A stretch of DNA of 64,000 nucleotides, from the NCBI GenBank assembly GCA_965215755.1, contig OZ244119.1:4278001-4342000 (forward strand). The letters run 5' to 3'. Below the pieces are notes generated by a model, which did no database searches, was not told where the DNA came from, and saw only the letters and a program-made list of their open reading frames with translations. The stretch comes from Tectiglobus sp965215755 (GTDB lineage: Bacteria; Pseudomonadota; Alphaproteobacteria; Rhizobiales; Hyphomicrobiaceae). Below, in pieces: positions 9,322 to 18,170 of the stretch (its first letter is position 1; every line of letters begins with the position of its first letter). A program made the position numbers and the translations under genes.

Positions 9322-10083
9322 ATGGCATCTGTTAGCGACAAGGTGGTCATTGTCACTGGCGCGGCCCGCGGCCTCGGACGAGCCTACGCCGAGGCATTGG
9401 CTGGCGATGGTGCCAAGGTCGTAGCGGGTGATATCCGCGACTGCGATGAGACTATTAAGGCGATAAATGATGCCGGCGGGGTTGCGACTAGCACAAGTCT
9501 GGACGTTGGCAACCAAGCCTCGTGTGAAGCAATGGCGGCAATAGCCATCGATGCCTATGGCCGTATCGACGGGCTCATCAATAACGCGGCACTCTACGGC
9601 GGCTTGGCGAGCGGCAAGGCCGATGCCATCGATGAAGCGGATTGGCAACGTGTCATGGATATCAACGTGTCCGGTGTCTGGCGTTGCTGCAAGGCCGTCA
9701 TTCCACACATGCGATCCGGCGAAGGCGGCAGCATCGTCAATATTGCGTCACTAGCCGCCGTCTATGGCATGCCAAATGCGCTGCATTACGCGACGTCGAA
9801 GGCTGCTGTTATCGGCATGACACGATCCATGGCCCGGGAATTGGGCCGCAGTTGGATCCGCGTGAATGCTATTGCACCATCGGCGGTGATGACCGAAGGC
9901 ACCGAGGAGTTCTTTGGCGATCGCCTGGAGAAAGCCAAGCAGATCATTGCCGGTGGTCAGAGCCTCCAGCGCAATCTTGAAACCGAGGATCTTGTTGGCA
10001 CCGTCAAATACCTTCTGAGCAATGACAGCAAATTTGTGACCGGCCAGACATTGATGGTTGATGGCGGCACCGTCTTTCTCTGA
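9322..10083 (+). CDS. SDR-family oxidoreductase, first gene of the Rieske operon
   Basis: 253 residues. TGAARGLGRAYAE near residue 12, NNAA after strand four, and a canonical YATSK catalytic motif near residue 155, with the C-terminal TGQTLMVDGG. Unlike the SDR at 7331, its catalytic site is complete. The gene is 29 bases upstream of the Rieske oxygenase gene and the M19-like gene follows, so the three are probably co-transcribed. A role in re-aromatising or oxidising the oxygenation product is the usual inference for such pairs, not proven here. Confidence 0.88.
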   Translation: MASVSDKVVIVTGAARGLGRAYAEALAGDGAKVVAGDIRDCDETIKAINDAGGVATSTSLDVGNQASCEAMAAIAIDAYGRIDGLINNAALYGGLASGKADAIDEADWQRVMDINVSGVWRCCKAVIPHMRSGEGGSIVNIASLAAVYGMPNALHYATSKAAVIGMTRSMARELGRSWIRVNAIAPSAVMTEGTEEFFGDRLEKAKQIIAGGQSLQRNLETEDLVGTVKYLLSNDSKFVTGQTLMVDGGTVFL

Positions 10084-10112
10084 CCGCAAAAGCTAAACGA
10101 AGGACCGGCCTC

Positions 10113-11261
10113 ATGCGTCACCAGACACAGGTTCAATTGGCTGAGCAAATTTTTGCGCATCTCGATGCGAACACGACCGCAATGCTGGACGAGATCACAG
10201 TCAATCCCGTAACGTCCTATACATGCCAAGACCGCCTCGCCCGCGAACAACAATTGTTGCGTAGTCAGCCGATTATCATGGGTTTGTCATGCGCTCTGCC
10301 CGGACCACGCTGCTATCTAACTGATGACAATACCGGCGTTCCGATCTTGCTTGTCAGAAATGAGGAAGGGCAAGCACGGGCTTATCTCAATGCTTGCAAA
10401 CACCGCGGTTCGCGTCTCCTTGATGGATCTGGCGAAGCGCGGCGGCGCATTGTTTGTCCCTACCATGCCTGGACATACGAACTCGACGGTCGACTGGTGT
10501 CGGTTCCTCAACAGGAAGGCTTTCCGGATCTCGACTTCAAGGCCTGCGGTCTGACCGAGCTGCCCGTTCTTGAGGAACACGGTCTGATCTGGGTACGGCC
10601 AACCGGAGATCAACCAATTACGAGTGATGAAGTCTTTGCCGGACTGGAGGATGATTTTGCAAGTTACAATTTCGGATCCTACCATCACTACGAGACCCGT
10701 CGCATTGACTGCGATATGAATTGGAAGGTCATTATTGATACCTTTCTTGAGCCATATCACTTCACGCCTTTACACAACGATACTGTTGCGCCGATCTTTT
10801 TTCCAAGCCTGTGCCTGCTCGACACATTTGGCCGGAACCTGCGCGAAACACTTCCACGACGGTCGATTGAGACGTTACGAGACAGACCCAAGAGTGATTG
10901 GGACCTCATTGCCCATAGTGCCTTGGTCTACGTCATGTTCCCTAACACTGTTGTGGTTATGCAGATCGATCACGCTGAGATCTGGCGGGTATTCCCGACC
11001 GACAACCGTACAGACAAGAGCCATGTCTTTTTGGAATTCTATATTCCTGAACCCGCAACAACGGAGAAAGCGCGAGGTCATTGGAACCGCAATATGGATC
11101 TGACCATCCGCACTGTTCAAAGTGAAGACTTTCCAACCGGTGCTGGTGCGCAAAAGGCCTTTAACAGTGGTCAACTCGATCACGTCATCTACGGGCGTAA
11201 TGAACCGGCACTGGCGTTCTATCAACGCACACTGGCTGAGGCGGTGGGCGAACCGCTCTAA
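10113..11261 (+). CDS. Rieske non-heme iron oxygenase, alpha subunit
   Basis: 382 residues. The N-terminal Rieske [2Fe-2S] site is CKH-x17-CPYHAW (Cys near residues 94 and 115). The catalytic domain begins with NWKVIIDTFLEPYHFTPLHN, supplying the two iron-binding His. The family hydroxylates or demethylates aromatic or quaternary-amine substrates using electrons from a separate reductase. No ferredoxin or reductase gene is visible beside it; the iron-sulfur flavoprotein at 51.7 kb is too distant to assume as partner. AAGGA precedes ATG 10113. Confidence 0.92.
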   Translation: MRHQTQVQLAEQIFAHLDANTTAMLDEITVNPVTSYTCQDRLAREQQLLRSQPIIMGLSCALPGPRCYLTDDNTGVPILLVRNEEGQARAYLNACKHRGSRLLDGSGEARRRIVCPYHAWTYELDGRLVSVPQQEGFPDLDFKACGLTELPVLEEHGLIWVRPTGDQPITSDEVFAGLEDDFASYNFGSYHHYETRRIDCDMNWKVIIDTFLEPYHFTPLHNDTVAPIFFPSLCLLDTFGRNLRETLPRRSIETLRDRPKSDWDLIAHSALVYVMFPNTVVVMQIDHAEIWRVFPTDNRTDKSHVFLEFYIPEPATTEKARGHWNRNMDLTIRTVQSEDFPTGAGAQKAFNSGQLDHVIYGRNEPALAFYQRTLAEAVGEPL

Positions 11262-11282
11262 CTGTTCAGAAAGGAACTGCGC

Positions 11283-12284
11283 ATGAGCCTGCACGACGAT
11301 GCCTTAGTGATTGATGGTCTGGTCTATCACTGCGACGGCGATGTGAGTGACCTGATGGCCGGAGGGATCAACGCCATCAATGTCACAACGTGCCACTTTG
11401 AAGCCGACTTCCCGCAGGCCTGCGAGGAAATCTCCCGCTGGCATGGCATGCTTGGCAAGCCCGATTCACCGTTTCACCAGATCGAAACGGTAGCGGATCT
11501 TGATCAAGCCAAAGCTGATGGGAAAGTCGGTGTTATTCTTGGTTGGCAAAACTCACGACCTGTTGCTGACGAACTCGACCGCTTTCACTTCTTCCGGCGT
11601 CTCGGCCTTCGCATCATGCAGCTCACATATAACTATCGCAATGCCTTTGGTGACGGATGTCTGGAGCCGGAGGAGGCCGGATTGACACTTCTCGGCCGCG
11701 ATGCCGTCCGGATCATGAATGCGCTTGGTATCGCCATCGACCTCAGTCATGTCGGGCAGCGCACGATGATGGATGTCATTGAACTGTCGGAACATCCCGT
11801 CCTCATTACGCATGCCAACGCACGAGCCCTGGCGAAACTCGAACGCAACAAAACCGACGATGTCATCAAAGCCTTGGTGGCAAAAGGGGGCGTTATCGGC
11901 GCCAGTATCTATGGCCCGATGTGCTGGGATCAGGACCCGAACCGCAAACCGACTCTGGATGATTTCTATCGCCACCTCGACTATCTCGTCGATGTTGCGG
12001 GAATTGAGCACGTCGGTTTTGGAACTGATCTCGCAACAGGCGCCAACTACCAGAAGATGGCCTTTGAACGGAGCCATTGGCGGCGTTGGGAAGGGATCAA
12101 CCGGTTCAACCGGACTTTTGGTGAAGCAATCCCTGATCGCTATCTGGCCGATTGCAATAAACATAGTGATCTGCCGAAGATCACAGAAGCGCTTCTCGCA
12201 CGCGGTTGGTCGGAAGAACACGTTCGCGGTTATCTCGGCGGCAACTTCAGGCGTGTCTTTGAGCAAGTGTGGTCGGCTGGTTGA
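11283..12284 (+). CDS. M19 (renal dipeptidase-like) hydrolase, divergent subfamily
   Basis: 333 residues, AAGGA upstream of ATG. The TIM-barrel dipeptidase signature is visible in the C-terminal two thirds: IDLSHVG, ITHAN, RNKTDD and GFGTD correspond to metal or substrate His, His, Arg and Asp of human DPEP1. The N-terminal DGHND motif is replaced by DGLVYHCDGD and the bridging-Glu motif EGG by ILGWQ, while LTH reads LTY. It resembles the paralogue at 61040. It probably hydrolyses an amide bond in a pathway intermediate; a true dipeptidase role is doubtful. It follows the Rieske gene by 21 bases. Confidence 0.85.
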   Translation: MSLHDDALVIDGLVYHCDGDVSDLMAGGINAINVTTCHFEADFPQACEEISRWHGMLGKPDSPFHQIETVADLDQAKADGKVGVILGWQNSRPVADELDRFHFFRRLGLRIMQLTYNYRNAFGDGCLEPEEAGLTLLGRDAVRIMNALGIAIDLSHVGQRTMMDVIELSEHPVLITHANARALAKLERNKTDDVIKALVAKGGVIGASIYGPMCWDQDPNRKPTLDDFYRHLDYLVDVAGIEHVGFGTDLATGANYQKMAFERSHWRRWEGINRFNRTFGEAIPDRYLADCNKHSDLPKITEALLARGWSEEHVRGYLGGNFRRVFEQVWSAG

Positions 12285-12416
12285 GTTGAGCCCTCGGATC
12301 AAACTTAAGGCGCAGTTTGCGCATTGATCGATCAAATTGCTGTTTGTATTGCACCAATCGATTGCGCACTTGCTCCTGAACGTCCACCCAAATTCTGTTT
12401 TGAATATGAGATCAAG

Positions 12417-13388
12417 ATGGCCCTTTCCAGCATAGTTTCCGAGATCCTTGGCGTTCGCTATCCAATTCTTTTGGCTCCAATGGACCAGATTGCTGGCGCC
12501 CGGTTGACTGCTGCCGTCAGTCAGGCTGGCGGTTTTGGTATCCTTGGCGGCGGTTACGGCCATGAAGACTGGCTCACATCGGAACTCCCGAAACTGAAGG
12601 ACGCTGCAGTACCTTTCGGTGTCGGGTTCATTACTTGGAGTCTTGCGAAGCAGCCGCACCTTCTGGATCTTGCGCTTCAATATCAGCCGAAAGCGATTAT
12701 GGTGTCGTTCGGTGATCCAAAACCACTCGCGCCTCGGATCAAGGACAGCGGAGCAGTCTTGATCTGCCAGGTCCAGAGCGAAGACATGGCGGCACAAGCA
12801 CTCGAGGCGGGTGCCGATATCCTGGTGGCTCAAGGCACCGAGGCTGGTGGCCATGGCGCTGACAGAACAACCATGGATATCGTGCGATCCGTTTCCGATC
12901 TGGCCTCCGGGCGGGTGCCTGTTGTCGCGGCGGGCGGCATTGCTGATGGTCGGGGATTTGCGTCAAACGTCATGCTTGGGGCTGAAGGCATTCTCATGGG
13001 GACGCGGTTTTACGCTAGCGACGAGGCCGACGGACATCCTGAGGCCAAGCGGCGGATCTGCGCGGCGAAGGAGGCGGATACCATCCGCGGCGTGTTGTTT
13101 GACATTACGCGCCAAAACGTCTGGCCATCGCCATTTACCGGTCGGTGCTTAATCAACTCTCATGTCGAACGCTGGAATGGCAAGGAAGTAGAATTATTGC
13201 AGAACCTTGGCGAGGTTGCCGAGCAGTACGATGCCGCCAAGGCCGCAGGCGACTTTGACATCGCAGCAGTTATTGCGGGGCAGGCCGTCGGCATGATTGA
13301 TGAGGTTTTGTCAGCTAAGCAAATTGTCGACAATGTTGTGCGAGAAGCCAATCAACTCCTCGGTCACACCTCTATTGCCGGCCAGTAG
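12417..13388 (+). CDS. nitronate monooxygenase-like FMN protein
   Basis: 323 residues, TIM barrel. SQAGGFGILGGGYG near the N-terminus and AQGTEAGGHGAD mid-protein are FMN/substrate motifs of the nitronate monooxygenase (2-nitropropane dioxygenase) and enoyl reductase II superfamily. An AAGGI phosphate-binding segment and GTRFYAS follow. In this family activity ranges from oxidation of alkyl nitronates such as propionate 3-nitronate to FMN-dependent reductions. ATG 12417 begins the family-typical segment; longer in-frame starts are unlikely. It lies 132 bases after the M19-like gene and converges on ccoS. Confidence 0.85.
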   Translation: MALSSIVSEILGVRYPILLAPMDQIAGARLTAAVSQAGGFGILGGGYGHEDWLTSELPKLKDAAVPFGVGFITWSLAKQPHLLDLALQYQPKAIMVSFGDPKPLAPRIKDSGAVLICQVQSEDMAAQALEAGADILVAQGTEAGGHGADRTTMDIVRSVSDLASGRVPVVAAGGIADGRGFASNVMLGAEGILMGTRFYASDEADGHPEAKRRICAAKEADTIRGVLFDITRQNVWPSPFTGRCLINSHVERWNGKEVELLQNLGEVAEQYDAAKAAGDFDIAAVIAGQAVGMIDEVLSAKQIVDNVVREANQLLGHTSIAGQ

Positions 13389-13484
13389 CAACATTTACCA
13401 ACGGCAAGTCCCGGTCAAGTCTGATCTAATTCTTGAAGGTCGACAAAGGGGGCTATTGGGTCTGCGTTTGCGCCTGGGCGCGAC

Positions 13485-13646
13485 CTAACGAACTTCATCT
13501 TGCGGCTCATCATCGTCGAGCAGGATACGGCTCGCCGCCCCATCCATGTCATCATACTGTCCGTTATTCAAAGACCAGACGAACGCCCCGAGGCCCAACA
13601 ACCCAAGGAAGAGTGCGACCGGAATGAGCACGATGAGCTGGTTCAT
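13485..13646 (-). CDS. ccoS: cbb3-type oxidase assembly protein CcoS
   Basis: 53 residues. An N-terminal single membrane segment (LIVLIPVALFLGLLGLGAF) is followed by the CcoS-typical SLNNGQYDDMDGAASRILLD and an acidic tail. CcoS is needed to insert heme and copper into the cbb3 catalytic subunit. Its ATG at 13646 overlaps the ccoI stop by four bases, the standard arrangement at the end of ccoGHIS. This is the last gene of the operon. Confidence 0.94.
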   Translation of the reverse strand: MNQLIVLIPVALFLGLLGLGAFVWSLNNGQYDDMDGAASRILLDDDEPQDEVR

Positions 13647-15976
13647 GTGGTTGCCCTTGCCTGGAGTTCGCCTGTCAATGGCCCATCCGTGCTGGCACGG
13701 TTGACGTCGACTTCTTGCTGCTGCTGCCTTTGGTTGGCACCCTTATACCCATACAGCCGGAGGCTGTTGGCAACAACAACGATCGACGATGCTGACATCG
13801 CCACGGCAGCCACAAGTGGTGTCACGAATCCGGCCATCGCCAACGGCACCGCAATACAATTGTAACAAACTGCCAGTCCGATGTTCTGCCGGGCCAACGC
13901 ATTTGCCTTGCGCGCCACGTACCATGCGTGGATCACGGGGCCAAGGTGATCCGTTGTGAAGACAAAGTCGGCTGCTTGACGTCCTACATCAGATCCGGAA
14001 GACGGTGCCATGGAGACATGACTTACAGCGAGGGCCGGTCCATCATTAAGGCCATCACCGATCATCAGGACACGATGCCCGGACGCGGCCAACTCACCGA
14101 GACGCACGATTTTATCTTCCGGCTTTTGCTCTGCCTCATAACTCTCAATGCCCAGTTCCATCGCGACTGCCTGAACGGCTCGATGATTGTCGCCGGATAG
14201 AATGTGAACCGGAAAGCCAGCGTCTTTGAAGCTCTTTACGACGCTGTGCGCCTCTGCGCGCAGCGTATCAGCCAGTTCAAAGGTTGCAGCGCGTTTGCCG
14301 GCTCTAGCAAAGGCAACGTCTGTAGCCACGGTCTCGGCCGGACCTTGCGTGTTGGCCAGAGCAATTTCGTTGACCCAGTCGGGTCGGCCAAGGCGAACAA
14401 TTGCTCCGTTCCAGGTTCCCTCGACACCAGCCCCGGGCCACTCTCGTATCCCTTCCGGGGGTATGGTCGTTGGGCCCTTTGTCTGAGCGAAGTTCGCAAT
14501 GGCTTGAGCGACCGGATGGCGAGATGCCTGGGCTAATGACCCGGCGATCTTGAGTTCGTCATCATCAACACTCGTGCGAACGACCCTGGGGCGCCCGTGT
14601 GTCAGTGTTCCGGTCTTGTCGAGAACCACTGCGTCGATGTCGGTCAGACGCTCAAGTGCTGTCCCGTCCTTGGTTAGGACGCCATTCGAGAACAGTTCAC
14701 CTGCTGCGATGACGTGAACGATAGGCACAGCAAGTGCCAGAGCGCACGGGCACGTGATAATAAGAACGGCAATTGCCGTGTAGAGGGAATGCTGCCAATC
14801 ACCTGCTGAAACCACCATCCAGCCAACAAAGGCAGACAATGCGAGAAGATGGACAACGGGTGCGTAGTATCCCGCAACCCGGTCGGCAAGTTTGATAAAG
14901 CGAGAGCGTCCGGTTTCCGCAGCGGCCATCATCGCCGCGACTTCACCCAGGAACGACTGCTCAGCCGTTTTAGTAACTTCGAGTTCCAGCGGCCCCGCCA
15001 TGTTGAGCGTTCCCGCCTCAACGGAATCGCCTGATCGGACCACAACGCTTTGACTTTCCCCCGTTACCAACGAACGATCGAGTTCTCCGCTCTCTGAGCG
15101 CACAATACCGTCCGTCGGAATACGGTCACCGGCTGTGAGATAAATGTAGTCGCCCGGCTGCAGAGTTTCGGCCGAAACGTACTCGCGCGCGCCATCGGGT
15201 GTCAGCCGCACGGCTCCCTTGGCTGCCATCTTGGCTAGTACGTCGACTGCATTGCGCGCCCGATCCCGCATCAATGCATCCAAAGTTCGACCGATCAGGA
15301 GAAAGAAGAGCAGCATCAAGGCAGCATCAAAGTAGGCCTCTTCACCACCGCGCAACGACTCGACGATGCTCATGGCGAGAGCAAGAACGACAGCCAGGGA
15401 TATCGGGACATCCATATTCAAGCGCCAGTTACGCAGCGCAGCCCAGGCCGACACAAAGAACGGCCGCCCCGCATAAGTCGCGGCCGGGATCGCAATCAAT
15501 CCAGATATCAGGTGGAAGAGGTCGCGAGTTTCAGCCGTCGCTCCCGACCACACAGAAACGGAAAGCAACATCACGTTGGCCGCAGCGAACCCAGCGACAG
15601 CCACACAGGATAACAAGCGCCGGTATGATTTATCGCCCTGTGCCGTCGCCGCATCTCCGGCGTGAAGCGCCGTAGCTTCGAATCCTTCAGATTCCAGGGT
15701 CTCAGACAATTTGCACGCTTGCCCGGCCTCGCCGCGCCAGTCGACTTGCACTGTCCGCTGGCTCAGGTTCGCGCGCGCCTTTATGACAAAATCCAGTTGG
15801 GCGAGGCTATTCTCTATGCGGCGCACGCAGGCAATGCAGTGCATATCCGGGATGAGAAATGTCGTCCGCAAGCCAGTCGGACCGAGCACTACGGACGCCG
15901 CACGCAAACGATCTTCCTCAAGGTCGCGCGCGCCTTGTTGCTCCGGTGGAACGGCGATCGAACAGGCGCAGGCCAT
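13643..15976 (-). CDS. ccoI: CcoI, copper-exporting P1B-type ATPase for cbb3 oxidase assembly
   Basis: 777 residues. The N-terminus has MACAC and then a heavy-metal-associated domain with MHCIACVRR near residue 45. Membrane segments follow, with the copper motif CPC in TCPCALALAVP near residue 410, the phosphorylation site DKTGTLTHGR near 450, and GDGLNDGPAL near 637. CcoI moves Cu(I) across the inner membrane for CuB of the oxidase; its place between ccoH and ccoS distinguishes it from general copper-resistance ATPases. It starts 9 bases after ccoH. Confidence 0.95.
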   Translation of the reverse strand: MACACSIAVPPEQQGARDLEEDRLRAASVVLGPTGLRTTFLIPDMHCIACVRRIENSLAQLDFVIKARANLSQRTVQVDWRGEAGQACKLSETLESEGFEATALHAGDAATAQGDKSYRRLLSCVAVAGFAAANVMLLSVSVWSGATAETRDLFHLISGLIAIPAATYAGRPFFVSAWAALRNWRLNMDVPISLAVVLALAMSIVESLRGGEEAYFDAALMLLFFLLIGRTLDALMRDRARNAVDVLAKMAAKGAVRLTPDGAREYVSAETLQPGDYIYLTAGDRIPTDGIVRSESGELDRSLVTGESQSVVVRSGDSVEAGTLNMAGPLELEVTKTAEQSFLGEVAAMMAAAETGRSRFIKLADRVAGYYAPVVHLLALSAFVGWMVVSAGDWQHSLYTAIAVLIITCPCALALAVPIVHVIAAGELFSNGVLTKDGTALERLTDIDAVVLDKTGTLTHGRPRVVRTSVDDDELKIAGSLAQASRHPVAQAIANFAQTKGPTTIPPEGIREWPGAGVEGTWNGAIVRLGRPDWVNEIALANTQGPAETVATDVAFARAGKRAATFELADTLRAEAHSVVKSFKDAGFPVHILSGDNHRAVQAVAMELGIESYEAEQKPEDKIVRLGELAASGHRVLMIGDGLNDGPALAVSHVSMAPSSGSDVGRQAADFVFTTDHLGPVIHAWYVARKANALARQNIGLAVCYNCIAVPLAMAGFVTPLVAAVAMSASSIVVVANSLRLYGYKGANQRQQQQEVDVNRASTDGPLTGELQARATT

Positions 15977-15985
15977 ACGGTGCTC

Positions 15986-16534
15986 CTAGTTGTTATCTTC
16001 CCGGCCAACGCCATCGCCGGCGCGGACAGTTAATCGGCTATCACGCCGATAAGGATGGCCGTCACTTGTTCCGGTGATGCGTAAGGCCCAAACGCCAGGT
16101 TCCAGACTGATGGGCACCACGAACCGACCTTCCGTTTCAGCAGCCAGCGCGATCGTTCGATCTGCCTGCTCGAACGCCGGCCGGCCAATGTGGAGGCTGG
16201 CATTTTCAAGCAATACAGGCTGTCCATTGCTTCCTTGGATCTGGAATGAGATCCGCCCATCGCGGTATTCCAAATTGGTGCGCCAGCCTCTTTCGTCCTG
16301 TGCCTTCGCAGCAGCCAGATAACCGTTGAACTTCTGGCTTTCCACATAGCTGTTCTTGACGACGAGACCAGTCCACGTGCGACCGGCCATAATGGCCATC
16401 GTGACATTGACGCTGATGATAACGCCAAAGAACAGTACCATTAAGGTGAGCATGTGCCAGCCGGTGAACGGTCCCTTGCCGTAGGAAGCCTGGCCATGGC
16501 GTAACGCCGCTGTTGCGTCTTGTTGATCACTCAT
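15986..16534 (-). CDS. ccoH: CcoH/FixH family assembly protein
   Basis: 182 residues. One N-terminal membrane segment (WHMLTLMVLFFGVIISVNV, about residues 26-45) is followed by a periplasmic domain with KNSYVESQKFN and a beta-rich part typical of FixH. CcoH stabilises early cbb3 assembly intermediates. It lies 19 bases after ccoG and 9 before ccoI. Start ATG 16534. Confidence 0.93.
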   Translation of the reverse strand: MSDQQDATAALRHGQASYGKGPFTGWHMLTLMVLFFGVIISVNVTMAIMAGRTWTGLVVKNSYVESQKFNGYLAAAKAQDERGWRTNLEYRDGRISFQIQGSNGQPVLLENASLHIGRPAFEQADRTIALAAETEGRFVVPISLEPGVWALRITGTSDGHPYRRDSRLTVRAGDGVGREDNN

Positions 16535-16553
16535 TGGTTCGCTTCCTCAGCAG

Positions 16554-18143
16554 TTATTGGCCTGGGGCCTCGAAGTGAGCCGTATAGGTTGCCGTCTCAC
16601 TGCCATTCACTTCATTGACGAGAAATTGGAATTGCTGCCTGCCGTACTGAACATCTTTCTTTGGCACCGTGACGAACACCTTGATCTGGCGCAATTGATC
16701 CGGTTTGACGCTCACACTCAATTTCGCTGACTTGGACTGCGGTGCACTGGCGAGGTTCATCTGAGCACCTGCGAGTCCGCTCATCGTCAGCTCAAACCCG
16801 CGTGGCTCAGCCTTCATATTGAGGATCTTGATCTCGAAACCATTGCGGATCGAACCATCACTCAGCTTGACGTAAAGGGGGTTGCGGTCATGGCGCACGT
16901 TGATATCCAGCCGGTCACGCATCATCAGCGCTGCAAGCAATGCAAGACCGCATAAGCTCCACACCGCGATATAGACAATTGTTCGCGGACGGATGAAGGA
17001 TCTCAAGTTCGTCAGGGCAACTGATGCGGTCCGCTCTTCTGGCGCTTGATGCGTTGCGATCGGATTAAGCTCGGTGGTATCCCAGACCAGATCACCGGCG
17101 CGATTGACCCGCTTCGCACCGGACAACGACATGTTCGCATCATAATCACTTAGAGTTGTATAAGAGATCAGTCCGCGGCTATGCCCGAGCTTGTCCATCA
17201 CACCATTGCAAGCATCGATACAAAGCGCACATGTAATGCACTCCAGTTGTTGCCCATCGCGGATATCGATCCCCATTGGGCAGACCGCGACGCAAGCATT
17301 ACAGTCGACGCAATCACCAACAGTTTTGCCCTCAAGGACAGCCCGTTTGGTGTGACGCGAACGCGGTTCTCCGCGCCAATCATTATAGGTTACAGTTAGC
17401 GAGTGCTCATCAAGCATCGCAGCTTGTATTCGCGGCCAGGGGCACATGTAGGTGCAGACCTGCTCGCGTAGCAATCCGCCGAACGTGTACGTTGTAAATG
17501 CGAGGACAGCGATGGTGCCGTAGGCGACGAAGGGCGCTTGTCCCGTAAAGACGTCGCGAAACAGTGTTGGCGCGTCCGCAAAATAGAAAATCCACGCACC
17601 GCCAGTCGCAACAGCAATGAGAAGCCATAGTGCATGTTTCGTGACGCGTTTGATAAGCTTGCTGCTCGTCATCTCCGCAGCATCAAGCTTGATCCGCGCA
17701 TTGCGGTCTCCCTCAACTGCTCGCTCAACGACGAGGAAAAGATCAACCCAGACGGTTTGAGGACAGGTATATCCGCACCACGCGCGTCCCACCGTCGACG
17801 TAACCAGAAACAGACCGATCCCAGCCATGACAAGAAGTCCGGCCACAAAGAAAAACTCCTGTGGCCAGATCTCGATAAAAAAGAAGTAGAACCGGGCATT
17901 GGCCAGATCGACCAAAACAGCCTGGTCAGGCGCGTGCGGGCCACGGTCCCAGCGCAACCATGGGGTGATGTAGTAGATCCCAAGCGTGACGAGCATCACG
18001 ATCCACTTTAGTGAGCGAAAGTAACCCTGCGCCCGCTTAGGATGGATTTTCTTCCGCGCAGTATAGAGTTCCCGGTGGACCTTGGAATTGGTTGGTTCCA
18101 CCAGAAACTTTTCGATTTCCGGAGTGTCATTCTGCGCTGACAT
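16554..18143 (-). CDS. ccoG: CcoG/FixG, polyferredoxin-type copper reductase for cbb3 assembly
   Basis: 529 residues. Several membrane segments, the GYTCPQTVWVDLF motif of the FixG family, and a ferredoxin domain with two clusters of cysteines (CVDCNACVAVCP and CITCALCIDAC) near residues 265-300. The C-terminal Ig-like domain is periplasmic. CcoG is thought to reduce Cu(II) to Cu(I) for CcoI. ATG 18143 is chosen over a TTG nine bases upstream, which sits too close to the GAGGG site. It begins 27 bases after ccoP, so ccoNOQP and ccoGHIS are likely one transcript. Confidence 0.95.
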   Translation of the reverse strand: MSAQNDTPEIEKFLVEPTNSKVHRELYTARKKIHPKRAQGYFRSLKWIVMLVTLGIYYITPWLRWDRGPHAPDQAVLVDLANARFYFFFIEIWPQEFFFVAGLLVMAGIGLFLVTSTVGRAWCGYTCPQTVWVDLFLVVERAVEGDRNARIKLDAAEMTSSKLIKRVTKHALWLLIAVATGGAWIFYFADAPTLFRDVFTGQAPFVAYGTIAVLAFTTYTFGGLLREQVCTYMCPWPRIQAAMLDEHSLTVTYNDWRGEPRSRHTKRAVLEGKTVGDCVDCNACVAVCPMGIDIRDGQQLECITCALCIDACNGVMDKLGHSRGLISYTTLSDYDANMSLSGAKRVNRAGDLVWDTTELNPIATHQAPEERTASVALTNLRSFIRPRTIVYIAVWSLCGLALLAALMMRDRLDINVRHDRNPLYVKLSDGSIRNGFEIKILNMKAEPRGFELTMSGLAGAQMNLASAPQSKSAKLSVSVKPDQLRQIKVFVTVPKKDVQYGRQQFQFLVNEVNGSETATYTAHFEAPGQ

Positions 18144-18170
18144 GTTTTTCAAAGCCCTCTAGCCGGACTA

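Noticed and set aside
11553..12854. 433-codon open frame on the minus strand across the M19-like and nitronate monooxygenase genes
   Set aside because: It is antisense to two well-supported genes, has no recognisable motif and no ribosome binding site.
15199..15675. 158-codon plus-strand frame opposite ccoI
   Set aside because: It lies wholly inside ccoI, and its Arg/Ser/Pro-rich composition is that of an antisense frame.
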